A DNA stretch of 64,000 bases, from NCBI GenBank assembly GCA_002309345.1, contig DBWZ01000067.1, forward strand, positions 11,515 through 75,514, read 5' to 3'. Below, one piece after another: positions 1 through 7,140 of the stretch. The position numbers and the translations under genes were made by a program. The notes below the pieces were generated by a model. It searched no databases. It had not been told where the DNA came from and was given only the letters and a program-made list of their open reading frames with translations. The number at the start of each line of letters is the position of its first letter. Position 1 is the first letter of the stretch. Origin of the DNA: Pseudobutyrivibrio sp. UBA1225. GTDB lineage: Bacteria > Bacillota > Clostridia > Lachnospirales > Lachnospiraceae.

Positions 1-438
1 AAAAAGCATTGGTCTACCAGGCGCATCCAAACGACCAAGCTCTGTACATAATCCGTACTCCACAAGCTTGGATACTGCAAAATCACAAGACACACCACGG
101 ATCTTTTCTATTTCTGATTTTGTGATTGGTTGCTTGTAAGCAATAATAGAAAGCGTTTCAAGTAGCACATCCGTAAGTACGTATTTTTTGGGTTGCTTTG
201 CTATTCTAATGAGGTACTCATAAATTTCTGGGCTAGTGCACATCTGATAAGCACCGTCCAACTCTGTAATTGTAATACCTCTATTTTGTTTTTCGTATGA
301 AGCCTTAAGATTGTTTATTGCTTCAACAATTTGTTTATCATCTACCTCGAGAGCCTTTGCAATCTTGGATGGTTCAACCGTACCACCCATAGCAAATAAG
401 ATGCCTTCGACAATGTTTTCTATTTCAGATATATTCAT
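1..438 (-). CDS. scpB: ScpB, segregation and condensation protein B (3' part beyond window)
   Basis: The visible 146 residues are the N-terminal part of ScpB, the winged-helix kleisin-binding subunit of the SMC-ScpA-ScpB condensin complex that compacts and segregates the chromosome. They carry the family landmarks AMGGTVEP near the start and the conserved stretch LSIIAYKQPITKSEIEKIRG in the first winged helix. The ATG at 438 follows a GGAGG ribosome site. The reading frame is open to base 1, so the C-terminus lies outside. It follows scpA after about 70 bp and is probably co-transcribed with it. Identification is from sequence recognition; the truncation is only the window edge. Confidence 0.93.
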   Translation of the reverse strand, partial: MNISEIENIVEGILFAMGGTVEPSKIAKALEVDDKQIVEAINNLKASYEKQNRGITITELDGAYQMCTSPEIYEYLIRIAKQPKKYVLTDVLLETLSIIAYKQPITKSEIEKIRGVSCDFAVSKLVEYGLCTELGRLDAPGRPMLF

Positions 439-507
439 TAATCATAACCTCCAACAAGGAACAAATGCCAAGAATATTTATCGATGACACTTGTTTAGCA
501 TATGCTT

Positions 508-1263
508 TTAAGCAGCTATCTTAGATTCAATCACAATGTCAGTAAATGTGTCTTCCTGAGTGATATAAATCTGTCCTGCCTTCATCATCTCAAGAATGCA
601 AAGGAAAGTAACTATAACCTCTGTCTTGGAATGAGCTGCTTCTAAAAGATTCCTAAAACTAAATGTATTATGTGCCTTCGCAAATGCGATAGTCCATTCC
701 ATTTTTTGTTCCAAAGAAACCTCTTCTTTTTTGATTTTGCCAAAGGTAGAACGAATTGGATCCCTTCTGTTGTCCTGACGTCTAAGCACCTGTTGGAATA
801 TGTCATTGAGCTTGTTAAGGGTAAGCTCCGACATGAGTTCTTCTAAATCAACTGGCTGCTCGTACTTTAAAACCTCTTCCGGAATAGTTGGCTCTTTGTA
901 GAATACTAAGCTTGCATCCATCTGTCTATCTCTAAGCTGATAAGAGATAGTCTTGTACATCTTGTACTCGAGAAGCTGCTGGACAAGCTCCGCACGTGGA
1001 TCTTCATTTTCTTCGCCGTCTTCTGATTTGTCTTCTTGAGGAAGAAGCATGCGACTTTTGATATCCAAAAGCGTGGTTGCCATAAGCAAAAACTCAGACA
1101 TGATATCCAAATCACTTTGATCCATAGCACGGACGTAGTCCATATATTGATCAGTGATTTCTACAATTGGAATATCGTAAATATCAACTTTATTCTTGTC
1201 AATCAGATGCAATAATAAATCCAACGGACCTTCAAACACCTGAAGCTTAACGTTCATTTCCAC
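508..1263 (-). CDS. scpA: ScpA, kleisin subunit of the SMC condensin complex
   Basis: The 251-residue protein has the ScpA signature FEGPLDLLLHLI at residues 10-21, the segment that contacts the SMC ATPase head and neck, and the usual acidic linker in the middle (residues about 75-90). ScpA bridges the two heads of the SMC dimer and recruits ScpB, so it acts on the nucleoid. A GTG at 1263 is 8 nt from a GGAG site; the ATG two codons on is 14 nt away, so GTG is the more likely start. The length is normal for the family. It is followed by scpB in the same direction, the standard pairing. Confidence 0.93.
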   Translation of the reverse strand: MEMNVKLQVFEGPLDLLLHLIDKNKVDIYDIPIVEITDQYMDYVRAMDQSDLDIMSEFLLMATTLLDIKSRMLLPQEDKSEDGEENEDPRAELVQQLLEYKMYKTISYQLRDRQMDASLVFYKEPTIPEEVLKYEQPVDLEELMSELTLNKLNDIFQQVLRRQDNRRDPIRSTFGKIKKEEVSLEQKMEWTIAFAKAHNTFSFRNLLEAAHSKTEVIVTFLCILEMMKAGQIYITQEDTFTDIVIESKIAA

Positions 1264-1268
1264 TATAT

Positions 1269-1322
1269 TTTCTCCAAACTGTTATCATATATAAGCAAGA
1301 AAGAGTTTGCTTTGCAAACTCC
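1269..1322 (-). promoter_or_regulatory. Candidate promoter inside a hairpin upstream of scpA
   Basis: On the minus strand a small inverted repeat (GAGTTTGC / GCAAACTC, 1303-1322) supplies a TTGCAA hexamer. Seventeen bases further on comes TTATAT, overlapping the stretch TATATATGAT. This would drive scpA-scpB. The hexamers are moderate, so this is a tentative call. The same hairpin-plus-TTGCAA layout occurs in front of leuS. Confidence 0.35.
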
Positions 1323-1332
1323 AGTAGTGCGA

Positions 1333-1454
1333 GGCGACATTTGCTGTAAGCAAATAACTAATTTCCCGATTTTCTAGCTTGACGTAGCAAATCGGGAACC
1401 CGACCTGCCATCAGCGAAGCTGATTATTAATGGCAGGTCTCAACTTCTGTCGCC
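1333..1454. other. Branched inverted-repeat element (closing stem around three hairpins)
   Basis: The arms GGCGACA (1333-1339) and TGTCGCC (1448-1454) pair and enclose three separate stems: TTTGCT/AGCAAA (1340-1354), TTCCCGATTT/AAATCGGGAA (1363-1398) and GACCTGCCAT/ATGGCAGGTC (1402-1439), the last with an inner ATCAGC/GCTGAT stem. The result is a four-way, cloverleaf-like fold of about 122 nt that could form on either strand. It is part of the 358-bp gap between icd and scpA. No ORF or known RNA family is recognised. It could be a structured RNA, a leader of scpAB or a remnant of a palindromic mobile element. Confidence 0.5.
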
Positions 1455-1480
1455 GAGACACATCTTACATGCGCAGCATG

Positions 1481-1529
1481 TTTTTTACTTCACAGGGAAT
1501 TACAAAGTAATTTCCTGTGAAGTAAAAAA
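1481..1529. repeat. Long near-perfect hairpin downstream of icd
   Basis: An arm of about 23 bp beginning TTTTTTACTTCACAGG pairs with its complement across a 3-base loop, with one mismatch. It ends in A/T runs on both strands, so it could terminate transcription in either direction. It abuts the icd terminator. Confidence 0.7.
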
Positions 1530-1553
1530 GCCCTGTACCTTTACGGTACAGGA
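1523..1553 (-). terminator. Rho-independent terminator of icd
   Basis: On the minus strand CCTGTACC pairs with GGTACAGG across a short loop and is followed by GCTTTTTTAC. It lies about 70 nt after the icd stop codon. Confidence 0.8.
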
Positions 1554-1621
1554 CTATTATAGTTGACTATATTGTGTTGTGTCAATATGTAAACCACAAG
1601 ATTTAGTGTTTTCAGACGATT

Positions 1622-2827
1622 CTATAAAGATTCGAGAGTTTTACGAATTTCGATGATGAAATCACGAGAATTAAGGACTGTTGGATTTTCAATTGATGTA
1701 ATTAAAGCCAAATCCTTTGTCATCTTGCCATCCTCGATTGTCTTCACACAAGCCTTTTCAAGCTTGTCAGCAAAAGCTGAAAGCTCTGGAATATTATCAA
1801 GCTCGCCTCGCTTTCTAAGAGCTCCTGTCCAAGCAAAGATTGTTGCTACAGAATTTGTAGATGTCTCCTCACCCTTGAGGTGCTTGTAATAGTGACGCTG
1901 AACTGTTCCGTGAGCTGCCTCATACTCGTAGTATCCAGCTGGACTAACTAATACAGATGTCATCATAGCAAGTGAACCAAATGCTGATGAAATCATATCT
2001 GACATAACATCGCCATCATAATTCTTACATGCCCAGATGAATCCACCTTCTGATTTCATTACACGTGCAACTGCATCATCAATAAGAGTATAGAAATACT
2101 CGATGCCAGCAGCATCAAATGCGCTCTTATATTCCTTGTCAAAGATTTCCTGGAAGATATCCTTAAATGTATGATCGTACTTCTTAGAAATTGTGTCCTT
2201 TGTTGCAAACCATAAATCCTGCTTTGTATCTAAAGCGTATTTAAAACAGCTATGAGCAAAGCTCTCAATTGAGTTGTCAAGATTGTGCTGTCCTTGAACA
2301 ACACCAGGACCATTAAATGTATGAACTAAAGAACGCTCTTCTGTTCCATCCTCAGCTGTATAAACAAGCTCAACCTTGCCTGCAGCAGGGATAACCATTT
2401 CTGTGTTCTTATAAACATCGCCGTAAGCGTGACGTGCAATTGTTATAGGCTTCTTCCAAGACTTAACATTTGGCTCGATTCCCTTAACAACGATTGGAGC
2501 TCTAAATACTGTTCCATCAAGGATTGCTCTGATAGTACCATTAGGACTCTTCCACATCTCTTTAAGCTTGTACTCTGTCATACGAGCAGCATTAGGCGTG
2601 ATTGTTGCACACTTAACAGCAACTCCGTATTTTTTGGTAGCTTCTGCTGATTCAACTGTTACTTTGTCATCTGTTTCATTTCTGTGCTCAAGACCAAGAT
2701 CATAATACTCTGTCTTTAAATCGATGTAAGGAAGCAAAAGTTCATCCTTAATCATCTGCCAAAGTATTCTAGTCATTTCATCTCCATCCATCTCAACCAA
2801 TGGAGTTGTCATCTGAATTTTACTCAT
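1622..2827 (-). CDS. icd: NADP-dependent isocitrate dehydrogenase
   Basis: The enzyme oxidatively decarboxylates isocitrate to 2-oxoglutarate, giving NADPH and the carbon skeleton for glutamate. The sequence is of the homodimeric, eukaryote-like subfamily: it opens with PLVEMDGDEMTRILW, has the substrate-binding stretch MWKSPNGTIRAILDGTVFR near residue 105, and the acidic metal-site region DDAVARV. At 401 residues it is full length. I start at the ATG at 2827 (MSKIQMTTP), which has a good AAGGAGAA site; an in-frame upstream start would add 12 residues without a ribosome site. It stands alone between leuS and scpA, with its own terminator and an unusual long hairpin upstream. Confidence 0.96.
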   Translation of the reverse strand: MSKIQMTTPLVEMDGDEMTRILWQMIKDELLLPYIDLKTEYYDLGLEHRNETDDKVTVESAEATKKYGVAVKCATITPNAARMTEYKLKEMWKSPNGTIRAILDGTVFRAPIVVKGIEPNVKSWKKPITIARHAYGDVYKNTEMVIPAAGKVELVYTAEDGTEERSLVHTFNGPGVVQGQHNLDNSIESFAHSCFKYALDTKQDLWFATKDTISKKYDHTFKDIFQEIFDKEYKSAFDAAGIEYFYTLIDDAVARVMKSEGGFIWACKNYDGDVMSDMISSAFGSLAMMTSVLVSPAGYYEYEAAHGTVQRHYYKHLKGEETSTNSVATIFAWTGALRKRGELDNIPELSAFADKLEKACVKTIEDGKMTKDLALITSIENPTVLNSRDFIIEIRKTLESL

Positions 2828-2851
2828 AGTTATTCTCCTTAAATATAGTCC

Positions 2852-2942
2852 ATAAAATCTCAAGTTAACAATCTATTGTATTTCTTCCCTCGACTAACAC
2901 GTCTCGTACAGAAATCAATAAGATTGTTAACTAGATTTTATT
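2852..2942. repeat. Large imperfect palindrome in the icd leader
   Basis: The two ends (ATAAAATCTC.. and ..TAGATTTTAT) pair through GTTAAC, CAATC/GATTG and ATTTCT/AGAAAT, giving an interrupted stem of about 30 bp around a loop of about 24 nt. It lies between the leuS stop and the icd start. It may act as the leuS terminator or as a folded icd leader; the T-run after it is short (TTTTATGG). Confidence 0.6.
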
Positions 2943-2961
2943 CATTTATTACCCTTTAATA

Positions 2962-5367
2962 TTATTTAGCAACAAGATTAACTATCTTGTTAGGGACGTA
3001 GATTTCTTTAACAAGGTTCTTGCCTTCGATTGCTGCAGCTACGGCCTCATTTGCTTTTGCAAGAGCAAGTGCCTGATCCTTTTCACATCCATTAGGGATT
3101 GTGATAGTAGCCTTAAGCTTACCGTTGATCTGAACTGCGATTTCGATATTTGCTTCAACAATCTTCTTTGGATCGAATGCTGGCCAAGCAGAAAGTGAAA
3201 CATAACCTTCTCCGCCAAGCTCAGAGTACATCTCCTCGCAAAGATGTGGAGCAAATGGAGCCAAAATCTTAACAAGTAAGATAAGGTTGTCCTTAGTAAT
3301 ATGTCCCTCTGAAACTATATCGTTAAGAAGTCCCATCATAGCTGCGATAGCTGTATTAAACTTCATAGCCTCGATATCTTCAGAAACCTTCTTGATTGTC
3401 TTGTGAATTCCTGTCTCGATTGAATCTGAGTTTGCTTCATCAGTAACAATATCAGTAAGACCTGCAAATCTCTCAAGGAATCTCTTACATCCGCGAACTG
3501 ATGCATCAGACCAAGGAGCAGCTGCGCCGTAATCACCCATGAATAATACATAAGTACGAAGTGTATCTGCGCCATAGGCATCAACGATATCAAGTGGGTC
3601 AATAACGTTGCCACGAGATTTAGACATCTTCTGTCCATCCTCGCCAAGAATCATACCCTGTGCACTTCTCTTCTTGTATGGCTCTGGAGTATTAACTACA
3701 CCAATGTCATATAGGAAGTGATGCCAGAAACGTGAATATATTAAGTGGCGAGTAACATGCTCCATACCACCGTTGTACCAATCTACAGGCATCCAGTAGT
3801 TGAGCTTGTCCATTGCGGCAAACTCGTTATCGTTGTGTGGATCGATATAACGAAGGAAATACCAAGAAGAACCAGCCCATTGAGGCATAGTATCTGTCTC
3901 GCGTTTTGCATCTTTGCCACACTTAGGACACTTGCAATTTACAAAGCTTTCTACTTTGGCGAGTGGCGACTCACCGTCAGTACCTGGCTCAAAGTTTTCA
4001 AGAACAGGTAACTTGAGTGGAAGCTGATCATATGGAACAGCCACATCTCCACATGTTGGACAGTGAACAATTGGGATAGGCTCACCCCAGTAGCGCTGTC
4101 TGTTGAATGCCCAATCCTTCATCTTGAACTGAACACCTGCTTTTCCGCATCCAAGCTTTTCTAATTCTTGAATCATTCTATCTATAGAGTCCTTTTTGTT
4201 ATTAAGACCGTTTAAGAACTCTGAGTTAATCATGTTGCCTTCGCCTGTGTATGCTTCTTTTGTAACATCACCACCCTCGATTACAGGGATGATGTCGATG
4301 CCAAACTTAGTAGCAAAGTCCCAGTCACGCTGATCGTGAGCAGGCACAGCCATGATTGCGCCAGTACCATATCCCATCATTACATAGTCAGAGATAAATA
4401 CAGGAATCTTCTTGCCAGTGATAGGGTTAATTGCATCAAAGCCCTCTACTCTAACACCAGTCTTGTCCTTTGAGACAAGCTGTGTACGCTCGAACTCAGA
4501 CTTCTTCTGGCACTCTTCACGATATGCCATAATCGCATCCATGTTAGAAATCTTGTTGGCATATTTGTCAATATAAGGATGCTCTGGAGCAATAACCATA
4601 AATGTAACACCGCAAAGTGTATCTGGACGAGTTGTATAAATTTCAAGCTTATCTTCAATGCCATCGAGAGTAAAGTTTACAAAAGCACCTTTAGACTTTC
4701 CAATCCAGTTAACCTGCTGCTGCTTGATGTTCTCTGGGAAATCAACCTCTTCTAGTCCTTGAAGAAGCTTATCAGCATATTCTGTGATTCGAAGGTACCA
4801 AACATCCTTTTCTTTTTGAATGACATCACTGTGGCAGATATCACATTTGCCACCTTGAGAATCCTCATTAGAAAGAACAACTTTACAGTGAGGACAATAG
4901 TTAACTAAAGTCTTATCTCTAAATACAAGGCCCTTTTCAAACATTTTTAGGAAAATCCACTGAGTCCACTTGTAGTAATCCTCTTGAGTTGTGTCTATAG
5001 TACGGCTGTAATCAAAAGAAAAACCTACACTCTTAAGCTGCATAGTGAACTTTTTAATGTTGTCATCTGTGATTTTTCTAGGATGTGTATTTGTCTTTAT
5101 AGCATAGTTTTCTGTAGGAAGACCAAATGCATCAAATCCGATTGGGAAAAGTACATTATATCCTTCCATTCTACGCTTTCTAGAAACTACTTCTACAGAA
5201 GAATAAGCCTTAATATGACCAACATGCATGCCCGCTCCTGATGGGTATGGGAACTCTACAAGGCCATAGAATTTAGGCTTATCTGAGCCATCAACAGCCT
5301 TGAAGATATCATCCTTCTCCCAAGCTGCTTGCCATTTTTTTTCAATTGCTTTGAAATTGTGCTTCAT
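2962..5367 (-). CDS. leuS: Leucyl-tRNA synthetase
   Basis: This class I aminoacyl-tRNA synthetase charges tRNA-Leu. The ATP-binding HIGH-type motif is HVGH at residues 48-51 and the KMSKS loop is at about residues 579-583. Between them lie the zinc-type CPHC..CDIC pair and the CP1 editing domain with its TTRPDT threonine-rich motif and the GTGAIMAVPAHD stretch. At 801 residues it is a normal bacterial length. The start ATG has a GAGGTGAT ribosome site. It appears monocistronic. No T-box leader is visible; the upstream region holds a terminator of the previous gene with an embedded promoter. Confidence 0.97.
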   Translation of the reverse strand: MKHNFKAIEKKWQAAWEKDDIFKAVDGSDKPKFYGLVEFPYPSGAGMHVGHIKAYSSVEVVSRKRRMEGYNVLFPIGFDAFGLPTENYAIKTNTHPRKITDDNIKKFTMQLKSVGFSFDYSRTIDTTQEDYYKWTQWIFLKMFEKGLVFRDKTLVNYCPHCKVVLSNEDSQGGKCDICHSDVIQKEKDVWYLRITEYADKLLQGLEEVDFPENIKQQQVNWIGKSKGAFVNFTLDGIEDKLEIYTTRPDTLCGVTFMVIAPEHPYIDKYANKISNMDAIMAYREECQKKSEFERTQLVSKDKTGVRVEGFDAINPITGKKIPVFISDYVMMGYGTGAIMAVPAHDQRDWDFATKFGIDIIPVIEGGDVTKEAYTGEGNMINSEFLNGLNNKKDSIDRMIQELEKLGCGKAGVQFKMKDWAFNRQRYWGEPIPIVHCPTCGDVAVPYDQLPLKLPVLENFEPGTDGESPLAKVESFVNCKCPKCGKDAKRETDTMPQWAGSSWYFLRYIDPHNDNEFAAMDKLNYWMPVDWYNGGMEHVTRHLIYSRFWHHFLYDIGVVNTPEPYKKRSAQGMILGEDGQKMSKSRGNVIDPLDIVDAYGADTLRTYVLFMGDYGAAAPWSDASVRGCKRFLERFAGLTDIVTDEANSDSIETGIHKTIKKVSEDIEAMKFNTAIAAMMGLLNDIVSEGHITKDNLILLVKILAPFAPHLCEEMYSELGGEGYVSLSAWPAFDPKKIVEANIEIAVQINGKLKATITIPNGCEKDQALALAKANEAVAAAIEGKNLVKEIYVPNKIVNLVAK

Positions 5368-5402
5368 TTATATCACCTCGTATATACCTAAACTAATCAA
5401 AA

Positions 5403-5431
5403 ATTATAATAAAAGCTGTGAAGTTTTGCAA
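5403..5431 (-). promoter_or_regulatory. leuS promoter embedded in the preceding terminator
   Basis: On the minus strand TTGCAA (5426-5431), a 17-base spacer and a perfect TATAAT (5403-5408) form a SigA-type promoter. The -35 hexamer lies inside the loop and stem of the terminator of the upstream lipoprotein gene. Confidence 0.6.
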
Positions 5432-5447
5432 TCAAAACTCCACAGCT
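5414..5447 (-). terminator. Terminator of the lipoprotein gene at 5570
   Basis: AGCTGTGGAGTTTTG pairs with CAAAACTTCACAGCT with one mismatch and is followed by TTTTATTAT on the minus strand. Confidence 0.7.
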
Positions 5448-5569
5448 AGTCATAGATTTTTGTTTTTCTGAAGAAAACAAGAGCGGAACATTATCCGATA
5501 TTTTCACTCTTTATTATTACTTTTATTGAAAACATGTGTTAGTTAATACAAAAAGTCACTAAGACTGAA

Positions 5570-6100
5570 TTAAAACTCATGACTTAAGATTTCAGTACCC
5601 TTATCATCTGTGTAGATAACTTTCATCGTAATATCTTCTGCATTAACACCAATAGATGGAGCCATGAGCTTCTTTGCTGATTCCATTTGTGTTGCCATCT
5701 TTTCCCACTCATCATCTGTCATTGCTTCTTTTGCCTTTGCTATTTGATCATCAGTTAGGCTACCCAAATTATAATAATAAATCATTGTATTGCCTTCACA
5801 CTTGATATCAATATCCATATTAGCTGCTGAAGAAGATGAATCAATAGCTGCCTTTAACTCGTCTGGATGCTCATTAAAATAATCCTCTAAAGTTTTAGCT
5901 TCTTCTGTAGCTGACTCTTCTTCTGTCTTCTCTTCTACTTTTTCCTCAGTCTCAGTAGTTTTTTCAGCTTCTTCTACTTTCTTATCGTCTTGTGCCTCAA
6001 CAGCCTTAGTATCTTCAACTGCTTTATCTTTTCCACCACATCCCATAAAAAGAGCAGATGCAAGCATTGTTCCCACCAATATTTTTGCCAAATTCTTCAT
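5570..6100 (-). CDS. Small lipoprotein with a glutamate/lysine-rich linker (DUF4854-like)
   Basis: The 176-residue protein starts with a lipoprotein signal; the lipobox is LFMGC with the lipidated cysteine at residue 21. A linker rich in Glu, Lys and Thr (about residues 25-70) leads to a C-terminal domain of about 100 residues with the pattern YYNLGSLTDDQIAKAKEAM. That domain reminds me of DUF4854 lipoproteins of gut Firmicutes, but this is memory and not a search. It is expected on the outer face of the membrane. Function is unknown. Its promoter overlaps a 10-bp palindrome and the stop codon of the upstream gene. Confidence 0.75.
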   Translation of the reverse strand: MKNLAKILVGTMLASALFMGCGGKDKAVEDTKAVEAQDDKKVEEAEKTTETEEKVEEKTEEESATEEAKTLEDYFNEHPDELKAAIDSSSSAANMDIDIKCEGNTMIYYYNLGSLTDDQIAKAKEAMTDDEWEKMATQMESAKKLMAPSIGVNAEDITMKVIYTDDKGTEILSHEF

Positions 6101-6142
6101 TCTAAATTATTCCTCCTTAATAATAATTAATTGTTCTTTTGA

Positions 6143-6183
6143 ATCGTACTAAATTACCACTAATTAGTCAAGCGGTAATTTAG
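6143..6183 (-). promoter_or_regulatory. Promoter with palindromic operator upstream of the 5570 lipoprotein gene
   Basis: On the minus strand TTGACT (6166-6171), 17 bases and TACGAT (6143-6148) form a promoter. A perfect 10-bp inverted repeat, CTAAATTACC (6149-6158) and GGTAATTTAG (6174-6183), covers the -35 and most of the spacer. That is the usual position for a dimeric repressor. The distal arm overlaps the stop codon of the preceding gene. Confidence 0.5.
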
Positions 6184-6971
6184 TTGTCTTCGGTATTGCT
6201 TTCTTTTTTCTTTTTTATCTTCATGACTATAGAATATGCTCCGCCAATCATCACGCCCATAACAGCTCCACCACATGCTTTTCTAAAAACCCTATTCCAG
6301 TCAATCCCACTTGAAGGACTTTTGATTGAATCATCATAGTTAAACTTTACACCGTCAACCAAAGTCTTAGTATCTTCAAAAAGATCATCTAGATTTGCAT
6401 CCGGGTTATATGATTTAGTGTAAAAATAATAATAATCATTATTTACAATTGTACATAGACAAGCATTTTTAAAATCACCTGTAGCGTCTTTTCCAATCAT
6501 TGATAATTGAATATAAATATCATCCTGTTTTGACTTATATGTGCCTTTATTTTCAAAATCAAAACCTTCTCCAGCCGCTTGTTTTGCGGCTTTTGCTATC
6601 TCGTCTGATAAGTCATCTATTTTCTTTTGAGAACAATCTTTAAGATGACCCATTTTAATATCGCCTTTTTGATAATAATCATACGAATTTATAAAGTAAT
6701 AATCATCTGTATAAAGAGCCTGAAAATGTGAACCTGTTCCTTTCATTGAATTAATTAATTCATCTTCATGTACGCCATATTCTTCGATGTTATCACCATA
6801 TGATTTCTCACCATCAAATACAAAATTATACTTTTCTGGAATAGTAATTTCGTAATCTACACCCGAAGGTTTGAGAACCACGCTAGAACTATCTGCCGCC
6901 TTTGCAATTGGGGCCGTAAAAAAAGAAATACCCATTGCAAAAACCAGAGCTTTTAAAAATGTTTTTTTCAT
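6180..6971 (-). CDS. Exported protein with C-terminal membrane anchor, unknown function
   Basis: The 263-residue product has a cleavable signal peptide (hydrophobic core about residues 7-20, likely cut after AKA near residue 25), an extracytoplasmic domain rich in Asp, Tyr and Lys, and one C-terminal membrane segment (GGAVMGVMIGGAYSIVM) followed by a KKKKE stop-transfer tail. The N-terminal tail would be outside and the C-terminus inside. I do not recognise a family. It precedes a small lipoprotein and has a strong promoter with a palindrome over the -10, so the two genes may answer to envelope signals, but that is inference. Confidence 0.7.
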   Translation of the reverse strand: MKKTFLKALVFAMGISFFTAPIAKAADSSSVVLKPSGVDYEITIPEKYNFVFDGEKSYGDNIEEYGVHEDELINSMKGTGSHFQALYTDDYYFINSYDYYQKGDIKMGHLKDCSQKKIDDLSDEIAKAAKQAAGEGFDFENKGTYKSKQDDIYIQLSMIGKDATGDFKNACLCTIVNNDYYYFYTKSYNPDANLDDLFEDTKTLVDGVKFNYDDSIKSPSSGIDWNRVFRKACGGAVMGVMIGGAYSIVMKIKKKKESNTEDN

Positions 6972-7011
6972 TAAATTATTCCCTCCTTGAAAAACACTGC
7001 GCTTTGTTATG

Positions 7012-7045
7012 GTAGTATATTACTACTTTGCAAAATTGCTGTCAA
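7012..7045 (-). promoter_or_regulatory. Promoter with palindrome over the -10, upstream of the 6180 gene
   Basis: TTGACA (7040-7045), 17 bases and TAATAT (7017-7022) on the minus strand. The -10 is the centre of the perfect palindrome GTAGTA-N3-TACTAC (7012-7026), a likely operator. Confidence 0.65.
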
Positions 7046-7093
7046 CACTTTTTTTCAAAATTTATTGCAAAGGATTTTCTTAAAGTAAGAAAA

Positions 7094-7118
7094 AAGAGGA
7101 AGGTAAAAACCTCCCTCT
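7094..7118 (-). terminator. Terminator of the EF-G-like gene
   Basis: AGAGGGAGG pairs with CCTTCCTCT (one mismatch) and is followed by TTTTTTC on the minus strand, about 20 nt after the stop codon. Confidence 0.8.
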
Positions 7119-7140
7119 AATAAGAACGTTGATTTTGAAA

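Noticed and set aside
1333..1454. tRNA gene, because of the cloverleaf shape
   Set aside because: Stem lengths are wrong, there is no GTTCRA T-loop and no anticodon arm of the right size.
5368..5569. T-box riboswitch before leuS
   Set aside because: The gap holds only the previous gene's terminator and a promoter; no T-box sequence or specifier stem is visible and the leader would be under 50 nt.
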